From the IMG/VR virus record IMGVR_UViG_3300025137_000023, positions 1 to 64,000 of that record: DNA of 64,000 nt. One strand, 5' to 3'. The number at the start of each line of letters is the position of its first letter. Position 1 is the first letter of the stretch. The position numbers were made by a program, and so were the translations under genes. The notes beneath the pieces are model-generated. The model saw nothing but the letters and a program-made list of their open reading frames with translations. It did no database searches and was not told the origin of the DNA. Positions 25,505 through 34,027 of this stretch are shown piece after piece. This DNA comes from a virus.

Positions 25505-26787
25505 GATTCCCTCAAATCTTTCTCAAAATTATCAAAAACATTTTTAGGGATACCTCGGCTGGCTTTTCCACCTGCACGTCTAGTATTTTCAATTTGAGTA
25601 AAAGCAGTGTCTAGTGATTTAACCATTAACTGCAATATTCCACTATCTAGTCTATTTTTAATATTTTTAAAATTAGTTGGTTCATTTTTACCTGCCTCAC
25701 TAGCCAAGTCTTTTAACTTGTTGTGTACGTCCATCATTAGTGTTTTAATTGTATAACGACCGACACCTTGAACAAGTACTTCACTGTTCATAATGTCTTC
25801 CTTATCTAATGCATACAGGCTTTCAACAATCTTTGTGTTGTTATGTATTTGAACTACTGCTTTCAACTGTTCTAGTTTACTATTGATCTTCATGGAGTCT
25901 TGAACTGTTAACTGTTTTTCCTCTTTTAATTTTTTTACTTCCGCTTTTATTGATTCCATTCTACTAATAAATGGCTTTTTCTTTTTACTACTTAATCCAA
26001 GTTTTTTAACGTTTGCATATTCACTGCCAACAGGACTATCTTTAGTTGCGTTTTGTTTTGTAACAATACCAACACCTGCTTCTGGCATTTTTTCAAGTTC
26101 TTTTCTTCTTACAAACTTGCTTGGTTTAGTTTGAATTTTTAAATTTGGTAACTTTTTATCTTTTTTCCATTGTCCTGTTTCTTTATGACCTGGATTCTTA
26201 ACAACAAACTCTGTAATTTTTGATGTCATTAATTTGTGTACTTCTGCATCATACTTGCCAAATAAATCTGTTACCATTTTTTTCTGTGTTTCATTATCTG
26301 CTTTTGCAAAATTACTTCTAAATTCTGTTGCACTTTTCATTGGCTTACCTAATACTTTAAAACTTAAAGTAGGCACTGCAATAATGTATCCGTGCTTGTC
26401 TAGTGACTGCATATCCTTACCTGCTTTTTGAAAGTAACTTGGGCTACCATCTTTTTTAGGTTTGAATGTAAAACGTGGATCTTCAGCCATATCCTTTTCA
26501 CTTACTGCAAACATTAATATAGTATCTGCAGGATCATACTTTGATACAAGCTCTTGTGCTTGGTATGGATTCTTAGTTTGGATAATAGCATTTGCAGGAA
26601 TGCCTGCAACTATCATCATCTTCTTTTTTTCTTCAAATGTAAAAGGACTTTTGGGAGGAGTAACTTTATCGCTTGTTGCTATGAATACTTTATCCGCACC
26701 AAACTTATTAACTAGTGAATTATATACACTAGCATGACCCTTATGGAAAGGATGGAATCTTCCTGGATAAATTACTAAATGATTCAT
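25459..26787 (-). CDS. NadM-like nucleotidyltransferase with phage C-terminal extension
   Basis: 442 residues. GRFHPFHKGH (9-18) is the class I nucleotidyltransferase (T/H)xGH active site as in NMN adenylyltransferase. The first about 190 residues look like the catalytic domain, so it may make NAD or activate another nucleotide. About residues 235-265 (GIVTKQNATKD ... VKKLGL) match the tail of the HAD protein, and the C-terminal 180 residues are helical and unique. It runs from a late promoter, unusual for a salvage enzyme. Confidence 0.75.
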   Translation of the reverse strand: MNHLVIYPGRFHPFHKGHASVYNSLVNKFGADKVFIATSDKVTPPKSPFTFEEKKKMMIVAGIPANAIIQTKNPYQAQELVSKYDPADTILMFAVSEKDMAEDPRFTFKPKKDGSPSYFQKAGKDMQSLDKHGYIIAVPTLSFKVLGKPMKSATEFRSNFAKADNETQKKMVTDLFGKYDAEVHKLMTSKITEFVVKNPGHKETGQWKKDKKLPNLKIQTKPSKFVRRKELEKMPEAGVGIVTKQNATKDSPVGSEYANVKKLGLSSKKKKPFISRMESIKAEVKKLKEEKQLTVQDSMKINSKLEQLKAVVQIHNNTKIVESLYALDKEDIMNSEVLVQGVGRYTIKTLMMDVHNKLKDLASEAGKNEPTNFKNIKNRLDSGILQLMVKSLDTAFTQIENTRRAGGKASRGIPKNVFDNFEKDLRESWQRKRLTKDSTGQS

Positions 26788-26805
26788 TGTTTCTCCTATA
26801 TAGTG

Positions 26806-26813
26806 TATTTATT
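26806..26813 (-). promoter_or_regulatory. T4-late-like promoter AATAAATA
   Basis: AATAAATACAC, then AGGAG and ATG 26787. Confidence 0.6.
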
Positions 26814-26819
26814 ATTTAA

Positions 26820-27512
26820 TTAAGAGAACGTGTGATAACCTGCATGGCCCAATTTAACGTCATTATGTGCCCATACTTTACCGCCCATATCACGCCAACG
26901 TTTACAAAATGTAAAGTCTTCGCTTAAATAGTTGCCATCGGGTAATAACCAAGTATCAAATAGTGCATACATAAATGGCTCAAACTTGCTATCTAAATTT
27001 AAAGTATTCTTATACTTTAAATCTACATAACGTTCAAACATCTTTTCTATAACGTGTCTTTTTATTAATAAAAAGCCAGTACCAATATCGTGTACTTCTT
27101 GTGTGCCTGATTCTTGTTGTACTTCATCTGGTAAAGGATTAATTACATATTGTATTGGGTAGTTCTTTTTAGGATATAATCCACCTATAACATCTTTATC
27201 AGCGGCTACTAATTTATAAACGTCTAATGTTTCAAATCCAATATCCGCATCTATAAACATTAAGTGAGTTGCTTGTGTGTTTGCCATTCCTTTTGCAACA
27301 AGATTATTTCTTGCTCTTGTAACTAAACTTTCGTTTGCAATAGTTTCTAATGAAAACCTTAAATTGTTTCCATTCATATTAATAACGTGTCTAGTAAAAC
27401 TAACAAAGAAATTTTCAAATACGGCGCCACCGTAACATGGAACCATAAAAGAAATATGGCTGTTTTTAATTAATGAAACTTCTGCTTCATTAAAGGCATT
27501 TTGTTGAGACAA
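26820..27512 (-). CDS. GT-A fold glycosyltransferase
   Basis: 230 residues. HLMFIDADIGF carries the DxD metal site, IGGLYPKK and GTGFLLIKR follow, and EDFTFCKRWRDMGGKVWAH supplies the acceptor/catalytic region; this is the layout of GT2-type or ANP1-like phage transferases. TTG start with AGGGG upstream. It sits beside virion genes, so it may glycosylate a virion protein. Confidence 0.8.
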   Translation of the reverse strand: MSQQNAFNEAEVSLIKNSHISFMVPCYGGAVFENFFVSFTRHVINMNGNNLRFSLETIANESLVTRARNNLVAKGMANTQATHLMFIDADIGFETLDVYKLVAADKDVIGGLYPKKNYPIQYVINPLPDEVQQESGTQEVHDIGTGFLLIKRHVIEKMFERYVDLKYKNTLNLDSKFEPFMYALFDTWLLPDGNYLSEDFTFCKRWRDMGGKVWAHNDVKLGHAGYHTFS

Positions 27513-27521
27513 AGGAACCCC

Positions 27522-27884
27522 TTAATAGTTGAATTGTACTTTTGTAAGTGTGCCGGCTGTGAAACTAGTTACTTTAGTTCTTATCCAAGTAAAGTTTCCT
27601 GTAAAATTATGTGTAACATTTGTGCTTGTTGCCGAACTACCATCACCAATTGTAACGCCAGGTATGTCTACCCAGTCTGTACTTGCTGGATCTTGTTCCA
27701 ATGTTCCTTGAAACGTAAGTATACCAATAAAACCATTGGGGAATACTGCGACTGTGTGTAAACCATCTGTGTATCCATAGTATCCATCTCCAGCAGATTT
27801 AACGCCAAAGAATGAAGTATCAGTGCCGTTATAATTGTCAGTTGGTGTACCGTGTGTAGTGGTTGCTATAAGTGTTTGTGTCAT
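27522..27884 (-). CDS. virion decoration/fibre-type beta protein
   Basis: 120 residues, all-beta and Thr/Gly-rich: FQGTLEQDPASTDWVDI and GNFTWIRTKVTSFTAGTLTK match a repeating domain of marine phage fibre or decoration proteins. It has a perfect T4-type TATAAATA promoter. Confidence 0.65.
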   Translation of the reverse strand: MTQTLIATTTHGTPTDNYNGTDTSFFGVKSAGDGYYGYTDGLHTVAVFPNGFIGILTFQGTLEQDPASTDWVDIPGVTIGDGSSATSTNVTHNFTGNFTWIRTKVTSFTAGTLTKVQFNY

Positions 27885-27902
27885 ATTATATTCCTATACT
27901 GT

Positions 27903-27910
27903 TATTTATA
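27903..27910 (-). promoter_or_regulatory. T4 late promoter TATAAATA (perfect)
   Basis: Exact T4 late consensus, 19 nt before ATG 27884 and overlapping the upstream gene's stop region. Confidence 0.75.
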
Positions 27911-28595
27911 CAATTCTGTATGTGTATATTTGATTAATCACATTGCCAGCCATTAAGTTAAGCATAGTAATACTTTCTTCATTTAAAGCATAAATGTATT
28001 CAGGCAAAGGCTTTTCCCTTGATCTGTTAACATACATTCTTCTAGTTTCCCAAGTCCAAGGAAACCTAATTTCTCCTGCTTCTTGGTAGTTTAATAGTGC
28101 TTCTACAACATCTTCAGGAACCCAAGTATACTTTGTTATACATTTTAGGTTGTATATACCATATGGCAGTTTGTCTGTAATGATAACGTTAGGTTCGTCT
28201 GTTAAACTTTCACTAAACTCAATTGCATTAAGTCCTGTATCTTCTGCTTTCTTTATGTAATCAACTTCATTAGTATAAAAGTCAATCATAGGAGATTCAA
28301 CTCTTATTTTACCAAACATATCGAACTGTTGTCTATAAGCAAATATCTTTAATAATGCTTCTACTTCTCTAGCATCTAAAGACCAGATACTTTTAAAACC
28401 ATATCCTGTTTGTGTAAATCCTGTTGGAGTATTTTGAAAGTCTTTTTCACGTTCACGCATTTCATTTAGTGCGTCAAGTATTGCCGTTTCACTATCGTAT
28501 TGATAACAAGTTCGCAATAAAGACACGCCTCTTCTTAAAATGAATCGTACGCGATATTTAAATCTATTATAAAATAGTCTTTCGTTAGTACCCAT
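27906..28595 (-). CDS. conserved late protein of unknown function
   Basis: 229 residues from ATG 28595; TTG at 28610 is a poorer choice. Rich in Tyr, Arg and Glu with mixed alpha/beta pattern, no signal peptide or recognised motif. Its position between fibre-type and chaperone genes suggests a virion or assembly role. No Shine-Dalgarno; the ATG is 5 nt after GATAAGTA. Confidence 0.55.
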   Translation of the reverse strand: MGTNERLFYNRFKYRVRFILRRGVSLLRTCYQYDSETAILDALNEMREREKDFQNTPTGFTQTGYGFKSIWSLDAREVEALLKIFAYRQQFDMFGKIRVESPMIDFYTNEVDYIKKAEDTGLNAIEFSESLTDEPNVIITDKLPYGIYNLKCITKYTWVPEDVVEALLNYQEAGEIRFPWTWETRRMYVNRSREKPLPEYIYALNEESITMLNLMAGNVINQIYTYRIV

Positions 28596-28600
28596 ACTAG

Positions 28601-28608
28601 TACTTATC
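28601..28608 (-). promoter_or_regulatory. T4-late-like promoter GATAAGTA, leaderless layout
   Basis: GATAAGTA, CTAGT, ATG 28595. One mismatch in the box; same five-nucleotide spacing as the other leaderless candidates. Confidence 0.45.
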
Positions 28609-28629
28609 AACTATTTTTTTATGGAAAAA

Positions 28630-30960
28630 TTATGCTTCTTTTGGTTTGAATTGATCTAAGACAATTAGTCCGTCTTGATCCACGCCAGGTGCCTGTGCAA
28701 TCTTATCAATTATAATATTATCTGTTTTATATTCAAATTCAAATTTGTCTTTAACATACTTTAGTATAATTTTTGTTCCTGCTATAGGCTTGTCTATAAT
28801 AATTGATTTAGCCAACGGAATTTTAATGTCGTTTTCAATTACACGTCTTAAAGGTCTTGCACCCATTAACGGATCGTAACCACGTTTAGAAAGTTCTTCT
28901 ACTGCACTCTCTGAAACTGTTAGATGTAAACCTTTTTCAATCATTAATTCATTTATGTCATCAATAAACTTAATAACAATCTTTCTCATAATACCACTGT
29001 CTAACTTGTTAAACTTAATAGTACCATCTAATCTATTTCTAAATTCAGGAGCAAAAAACTTTTTAACTTCTTCTGTACTAGCATTGTCATTTTCTGTAGC
29101 ACCAAATCCAATACCCATTTTCTCTGACTCTTTAGCACCTAAGTTACTTGTCATTAATACAATACAGTTTCTAGCATCTGCTTTTTTACCATTTGTACTT
29201 GTTACAAATCCTTCATCCATTAAACTTAACAATACATTTGTTACGTCTGGGTGTGCTTTTTCAATCTCATCAAATAAAATAATTGCATTAGGATCTTTTT
29301 CAACTTGACTCACAAGTAATCCACCACCTAAGTTTCCATCTTCATAACCAACATATCCTGGAGGTGCACCAATAAGTCTTGCGACTGTGTGTTTCTCTTG
29401 ATACTCTCCCATATCAAACCTTAGTAGTTTCATATGTAAATGTTCACTTAACAGTTTAGCCATTTCTGTTTTACCAGTACCAGTAGGTCCTACCATTAAG
29501 TAACTACCGATTGGCTTGTTATGTGCTTTAAGTCCTGCTCTTGTTATTGTAATTCTGTCCATAACTGTATCAACTGCTTTATCTTGCCCAAACAAGTTCG
29601 CTTTAATATCTGTATGAATCTTATCTAAATTTTCTTCTACTTTAACACCACTACTAGCACTACCTAATTGATCAACAGGAATCTTAACTGCTTTACTTAA
29701 TTCTTCTAGTATGTTTGGCTTGTTAATTGTAAAATTACTTCTGTTTAATAGTCTTTGTTTAGCACAAGCACTATCAATTAAGTCAATTGCTTTATCAGGC
29801 AATCTCTTGTCTGTCTGATATCTTACACTTAAATCGACACTTGCCTCAATGGCTTCTTGTGTAATTTTAGCAGTATGATATGTTTCAAACTCTTTTTTAA
29901 GTCCTTTTAATATATCTTTCGCAACTGCTGGAGTTGGCTCATCGATAGTAAGTCTATAGAACCTTCTCATTAATGCTCTATCTTTTTCAAAACTTGTATT
30001 GTATTCTTCCCACGTTGTACTTGCAATAACTCTTAATCCTTTTGTAATGTAAGGTTTAATCATCTGTGCAAAGTCAGGGCCACTACCACTAGTAGATCCT
30101 GCACCTCTCATTGTGTGTGCTTCGTCTATAAAAACAATACTACCTTTTTTAGATTGTAAACTATCAAAGACATCTTTAATTTTTTCTTCAAACTCGCCTC
30201 TGTACTTACTACCTGCAACTAGTCCACCTATATCTAAACTATAGATTGTTGCTTCTTTTAAGTACTCAGGTACTTCACCGTTTATAATTTTATTTGCTAG
30301 TCCTTCTGCAATAGCAGTTTTACCAACACCAGGATCACCAACTAACAACACGTTAGACTTGTTACGTTTACCTAGTATTTGACATAACTCTGCAAGTTCT
30401 TTACTTCTACCAATAACAGGATCAACTTTACCAGAGGTTGCTTGTACGTTTAAATTTGTACAGTACTCACTTAATGTACGTTCAACTTCTTGTGGACTAA
30501 ACGTTGCTTCTGGGTTTTCGTGTACATATGTTTCGTTAAAGAATTCTGTTAACTGTTGTTTTCCTATTCCAAATTTCTTAAACAAATATAAAGAATAACT
30601 TTTTTCTTCTGCACAAATACTTAAAAATACATCAATAGTTTGCATATGTTCTCTACCACCAAATAGTACTTGTGTGTATGCTCTATTAAATACTCTTTCT
30701 AAACCTTGTGTTCTTAAAAGTTTTACTTCACCTTCTGCATCAACTTTTTTACCAAACTTGTTGTCTGTAAGGTACTTGTTAAAAGCATCATTCAGACCTT
30801 CAAAGTCTGCACCATACTCTTCAAGCATAATTTTAAAATTCTTATAGTTGATTAATGCTAGTGATAGATGCTCAGTTGTAACGTATGAATGTCCATACTT
30901 AACTGCAAACTCACTTGCTTTTTCTACAATTAGTTCTATCTCTGGATTAGGTCTTAACAT
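28630..30960 (-). CDS. clpA: ClpA-like AAA+ unfoldase
   Basis: 776 residues, full length. N-domain about 1-145; D1 Walker A GDPGVGKT (208-215), Walker B FIDE (277-280); D2 Walker A GPTGTGKT (491-498), Walker B LFDE (562-565). The ClpP-docking tripeptide is present as IGF (617-619), between TSNLG and FAPEFRNRLD, exactly where E. coli ClpA has IGL. No ClpP is in the window, so it probably docks on host ClpP and redirects proteolysis. It is last in the dnaJ-def-clpA operon, overlapping def by 14 nt. Confidence 0.95.
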   Translation of the reverse strand: MLRPNPEIELIVEKASEFAVKYGHSYVTTEHLSLALINYKNFKIMLEEYGADFEGLNDAFNKYLTDNKFGKKVDAEGEVKLLRTQGLERVFNRAYTQVLFGGREHMQTIDVFLSICAEEKSYSLYLFKKFGIGKQQLTEFFNETYVHENPEATFSPQEVERTLSEYCTNLNVQATSGKVDPVIGRSKELAELCQILGKRNKSNVLLVGDPGVGKTAIAEGLANKIINGEVPEYLKEATIYSLDIGGLVAGSKYRGEFEEKIKDVFDSLQSKKGSIVFIDEAHTMRGAGSTSGSGPDFAQMIKPYITKGLRVIASTTWEEYNTSFEKDRALMRRFYRLTIDEPTPAVAKDILKGLKKEFETYHTAKITQEAIEASVDLSVRYQTDKRLPDKAIDLIDSACAKQRLLNRSNFTINKPNILEELSKAVKIPVDQLGSASSGVKVEENLDKIHTDIKANLFGQDKAVDTVMDRITITRAGLKAHNKPIGSYLMVGPTGTGKTEMAKLLSEHLHMKLLRFDMGEYQEKHTVARLIGAPPGYVGYEDGNLGGGLLVSQVEKDPNAIILFDEIEKAHPDVTNVLLSLMDEGFVTSTNGKKADARNCIVLMTSNLGAKESEKMGIGFGATENDNASTEEVKKFFAPEFRNRLDGTIKFNKLDSGIMRKIVIKFIDDINELMIEKGLHLTVSESAVEELSKRGYDPLMGARPLRRVIENDIKIPLAKSIIIDKPIAGTKIILKYVKDKFEFEYKTDNIIIDKIAQAPGVDQDGLIVLDQFKPKEA

Positions 30961-31420
30961 AAATTAACTCTTTCGGTATGTTAGTGTTATCAGTTCTTTG
31001 ATGAAACGTTATTCCGTTTAAATGATCGTATTCATGTAAACAGACTCTTGCTTGTAAACCATTCAACATTTTTTTACTTTTATTTCCTTTATGATCTTGC
31101 CATTCGAATTTAATTTCTTCAGGTCTACTTACAATAATATTTTCACCTTCAAAACTTAAACACCCTTCGTCAAAATCTACCATTTTATCACTCCATTCCA
31201 AAAGTTTTGGATTGAAGAAACTATTATATTTTCCTTCTACGAAAGTAACAAATAAACTAGTATCAATACCACATTGATTCGCGGCTAGACCAATACCATG
31301 GCTTTCTCTCATAAAGCCAAACATTATAACAGATAAACGTTCGTTTTCTATTTTCTGTTCCATAGTATCAAAAACCACAGGTTGTGTAGTGATGTTTAAT
31401 AGATCATTAGTTAGTTTCAT
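30947..31420 (-). CDS. def: peptide deformylase
   Basis: 157 residues. All three motifs are intact: GIGLAANQ (42-49), EGCLS (C87) and HEYDH (H129, E130, H133). It removes the formyl group from nascent N-terminal Met using Fe2+/Zn2+. It overlaps dnaJ by 4 nt and clpA by 14 nt. Like other marine phage deformylases it lacks a long C-terminal helix. Confidence 0.95.
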   Translation of the reverse strand: MKLTNDLLNITTQPVVFDTMEQKIENERLSVIMFGFMRESHGIGLAANQCGIDTSLFVTFVEGKYNSFFNPKLLEWSDKMVDFDEGCLSFEGENIIVSRPEEIKFEWQDHKGNKSKKMLNGLQARVCLHEYDHLNGITFHQRTDNTNIPKELIYVKT

Positions 31421-32232
31421 AATTTCCCATTCATTATACTTAATATAACTTGTTTTTGCGAATCTGTCAAGTCTTTTGGTACATTTACCCGTAATATAAC
31501 ATAATGGTGACCATTCTGTATACCTTGATTGGCTAGTTTTATGCGGGTTTCTGGCTGACTCCCTGGTTTTATTGAATATTTGACCTTTCGACCATTAACA
31601 GTTTCTAATTCTTTCTCGGTTCCTATTATTGCTTCCCAAACAGTAATTTCTTGCATACTAAAGATATCATTTCCGCTACGTTCAAATCTAGGATGCTCAG
31701 TTTGGTTTACTACAATAAACAAATCTCCTTTTTCTACAGGACCAGGATTGCCTTTTCCTTTGTATCTAACTCTTTGCCCGTTTGGCATTCCAGGTGGTAC
31801 AGTAATATTTAATACTTCATTTTTACCAGCAATAGTAACACTTATTGTTTTACTAACTCCACTAGCAATTTCTTCTAAAGACATTGGCATTTGTAACTGA
31901 ATGTCTGATCCTTTTTGTCTGGCTCTGTGCATACCACCAGGTCTTCCAAACATACTAGCAAATAAATCTGCTACACCTTCGGGGACTTCTCCGTCAAATG
32001 AAAATGCATTACTGCCTGGGCCTCCGAATTGAAATTGACTTTGTGGATTATCGTATTGTTTACGTTTTTGTGGATCTTTGAGTGTACTATATGCTTCGTT
32101 AATTTCTTTAAACTTTTCTTCGTCTCCACCTTTGTCAGGATGATGCTTCAACCCTAACTTTTTAAATGCAGTTTTTATTTCTGCTTCAGTGGCGTTTTTA
32201 TTAACACCTAATATACTATAGTAATCTTTCAT
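31417..32232 (-). CDS. dnaJ: DnaJ/CbpA-like co-chaperone
   Basis: 271 residues. J-domain 1-65 with HPDKGG (31-36), a short Gly/Phe linker, then the two C-terminal beta domains (KTISVTIAGKNEVLNITVPPG ... KGDLFIVV). The four CxxCxGxG zinc repeats are missing, so it is CbpA-like. It would stimulate host DnaK. Its sigma70-like promoter is so near the ATG that the transcript may be leaderless. Confidence 0.93.
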   Translation of the reverse strand: MKDYYSILGVNKNATEAEIKTAFKKLGLKHHPDKGGDEEKFKEINEAYSTLKDPQKRKQYDNPQSQFQFGGPGSNAFSFDGEVPEGVADLFASMFGRPGGMHRARQKGSDIQLQMPMSLEEIASGVSKTISVTIAGKNEVLNITVPPGMPNGQRVRYKGKGNPGPVEKGDLFIVVNQTEHPRFERSGNDIFSMQEITVWEAIIGTEKELETVNGRKVKYSIKPGSQPETRIKLANQGIQNGHHYVILRVNVPKDLTDSQKQVILSIMNGKL

Positions 32233-32238
32233 GACTAT

Positions 32239-32267
32239 ATTATACTACATCTTGTGTTAAGATGCAA
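32239..32267 (-). promoter_or_regulatory. sigma70-like promoter for dnaJ-def-clpA
   Basis: TTGCAT (32262-32267), 17-nt spacer, perfect TATAAT (32239-32244), then ATAGTC and ATG 32232. The usual +1 distance puts transcription start at or beside the start codon, and no Shine-Dalgarno is present. Confidence 0.65.
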
Positions 32268-32275
32268 GTGTTTAT

Positions 32276-32572
32276 TTAACTTTTGTTTTTGGAAGTTCCA
32301 GTGTATAAACCAAACCAAGCCGCGCCTGCACCAACTACGATACTTACTAAACCTGATTGTTCCATTGATGGACTTGGCAATGCCATATACCATAATACAA
32401 CTTTGTATAATAATACAATGTATACTGTTAAGAATAATCTTGGGAATATTCTCCAACTGTCTACTGCTTTTGCTAAATGAATTAACCATTGAAACGGGTT
32501 CTTGCTACTATCTACTTGGTTTGTGTCAACCTCAAGCTCGATGTTGATTTTCTTCTTTTGTACTTCTGACAT
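32276..32572 (-). CDS. holin-like membrane protein
   Basis: 98 residues: polar N-terminal 40 residues, two hydrophobic helices (FLTVYIVLLYKVVLWYMAL and SGLVSIVVGAGAAWFGLY) and a short polar tail. This type is conserved in T4-like marine phages and often called a holin; proof is lacking. Late-type promoter upstream. Confidence 0.65.
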   Translation of the reverse strand: MSEVQKKKINIELEVDTNQVDSSKNPFQWLIHLAKAVDSWRIFPRLFLTVYIVLLYKVVLWYMALPSPSMEQSGLVSIVVGAGAAWFGLYTGTSKNKS

Positions 32573-32608
32573 AGATACGATCTCCTAGTGTATTCTTAAC
32601 TACACTGA

Positions 32609-32616
32609 TATTTATC
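32609..32616 (-). promoter_or_regulatory. T4-late-like promoter GATAAATA
   Basis: 36 nt before ATG 32572 and just 5 nt past the stop of the oxygenase gene; TAGGAG lies between it and the ATG. Confidence 0.55.
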
Positions 32617-32620
32617 GTAT

Positions 32621-33331
32621 CTAGGTGTTTTTAGGGGGTCTTTCACTATACCAGCCAACTAAACTAAATCTAGGTTCTGGTGCTACAAAACTAACAGGAC
32701 TAACGAAATGCTTGTTAAACGACGGCTTTGACACGTCTAAGAGCACTAATCTGTTGCCTATTGGGAGTATAGTTGTATGTACTTTACCCTGTTCATCTTG
32801 TAAACATAACTGCCCGCCGTACTCTGCTTTCCACTCTTTTGTAAGGTAAAACAAATAAGCAACTTTTCTAGTAGGATCATAATGTGATGTAATCCAGTTA
32901 TCGTACTTATAAAAACTAAATGTAGGGTAAGCGGTATATAGGTTATCAAACCCGGTAATGCTTTCTACCCATTCCTTAAACACTTTGCCCAAGTTAATTT
33001 CTTGTGCAAACTCTTCTGTATGTTTATTTGTGTATTTGCTATCTCTTCTAACTTTTGCAATTCTATGAAAAAATGAAAAATCATCATTGAACATAGAGTG
33101 CTGAACTTTTTGTTTTAATAGTTCACCTAAAGCAGGTTTAGTATATGGTACTTCCTCATACCAATCACCAACTCCGCCTCTGAAATCATAATTTAATGTA
33201 GGGACAGTTTCGTATAATTGATTAATATATTCTTGTGTTAATATATTATCAAGTGTTAGATAGCCCTTGTCAGCGAAATGATCCTTGTACGCCTGTTGTA
33301 CATCTGGATCGAAAACTCCCAGATTGAACAT
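32621..33331 (-). CDS. prolyl-4-hydroxylase-like 2OG-Fe(II) oxygenase
   Basis: 236 residues. SHYDPTRKVAYLFYL gives H150-x-D152, GGQLCL is the conserved strand, and NKHFVSPV plus RFSLVGWY give the distal His and 2-oxoglutarate Arg. It adjoins lysis genes. Such marine phage enzymes have unknown targets. Confidence 0.85.
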   Translation of the reverse strand: MFNLGVFDPDVQQAYKDHFADKGYLTLDNILTQEYINQLYETVPTLNYDFRGGVGDWYEEVPYTKPALGELLKQKVQHSMFNDDFSFFHRIAKVRRDSKYTNKHTEEFAQEINLGKVFKEWVESITGFDNLYTAYPTFSFYKYDNWITSHYDPTRKVAYLFYLTKEWKAEYGGQLCLQDEQGKVHTTILPIGNRLVLLDVSKPSFNKHFVSPVSFVAPEPRFSLVGWYSERPPKNT

Positions 33332-33589
33332 TTACTTTTTCTTTTCTAACTTTTCTAATCTTGCTTCTATTTTATCTAATCTAGATGGCTGTTGTTGAAA
33401 CCAAGTCCAACCCCAACGATTTACTAAAAAATCTATAGTAGCATCAAACTTACTGTATAACCAAAGTCCAATTCTTGTACTTTTAAAATAAGTTGAAAAT
33501 GCTAATCCAAATAATGAACCAACTAAAGCAGTCCATATCCATAAACGATTGCTCGCCATCTCAGATATCATGTTTGAAATATATTCCAT
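33332..33589 (-). CDS. membrane-anchored coiled-coil protein
   Basis: 85 residues: one membrane helix (about 17-35), an amphipathic Trp-rich region and a C-terminal coiled coil (RLDKIEARLEKLEKKK). Adjacent to the oxygenase gene with no gap. Role unknown. Confidence 0.55.
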   Translation of the reverse strand: MEYISNMISEMASNRLWIWTALVGSLFGLAFSTYFKSTRIGLWLYSKFDATIDFLVNRWGWTWFQQQPSRLDKIEARLEKLEKKK

Positions 33590-33608
33590 ATTAATCCTTT
33601 ATTAGTAT

Positions 33609-33616
33609 TATTTATT
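33609..33616 (-). promoter_or_regulatory. T4-late-like promoter AATAAATA
   Basis: 19 nt before ATG 33589, followed by AAAGG. Confidence 0.55.
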
Positions 33617-33842
33617 AAAACGGACAGGACAATAATGCTTTAGGCTGTATACGAATAGTATGATCGCCTATTACTTCAACATCATTAGATTGCTTGTCTG
33701 ATTGTTCTACGCCGTCTTTGTTTACTTCAACTTTTTTCTCTTGTACTGTAACATCGGCGCTTGGATCTATTTTACAGTTTTTGTATTGTAGACTGCATCC
33801 ACTCATAAGAACTACGAGTGTAGACAATAACACAAGTCTCAT
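33615..33842 (-). CDS. small lipoprotein
   Basis: 75 residues with a lipoprotein signal: MRLVLLSTLVVLMSGC, cleavage before C16. The mature part is polar with a Cys pair (C23, C73). It may be a second outer-membrane lysis accessory. It overlaps the next gene by 1 nt. Confidence 0.6.
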   Translation of the reverse strand: MRLVLLSTLVVLMSGCSLQYKNCKIDPSADVTVQEKKVEVNKDGVEQSDKQSNDVEVIGDHTIRIQPKALLSCPF

Positions 33843-34027
33843 TACTTTCTTACTGAATCTATAAAGTTGTAAACTCTGCCAAATTGTTTATCAATACTAA
33901 TTAAATCTTGTTGAATCATATTGACTAAAATTTGAAGTTCCATTAACGTAATTAACGTCCAAGAAGCCAACCCTAATAGGATCGTACCTAATAAGCCTAT
34001 CAGCATTGTATTAGTTTTTCTTGTCAT
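33842..34027 (-). CDS. small single-span membrane protein
   Basis: 61 residues: a Gly/Leu-rich membrane helix followed by an amphipathic helix. Overlaps both neighbours by 1 nt, within the lysis cassette. Confidence 0.55.
   Translation of the reverse strand: MTRKTNTMLIGLLGTILLGLASWTLITLMELQILVNMIQQDLISIDKQFGRVYNFIDSVRK

Noticed and set aside
28630-30960. ClpB-type disaggregase instead of ClpA
   Set aside because: There is no long coiled-coil M-domain between the two ATPase domains, and the IGF loop is of the ClpA/ClpX type.
32235-32489. Open frame on the minus strand beside the holin-like gene
   Set aside because: It is a shifted frame within the 32276-32572 gene, which has better composition, topology and upstream signals.
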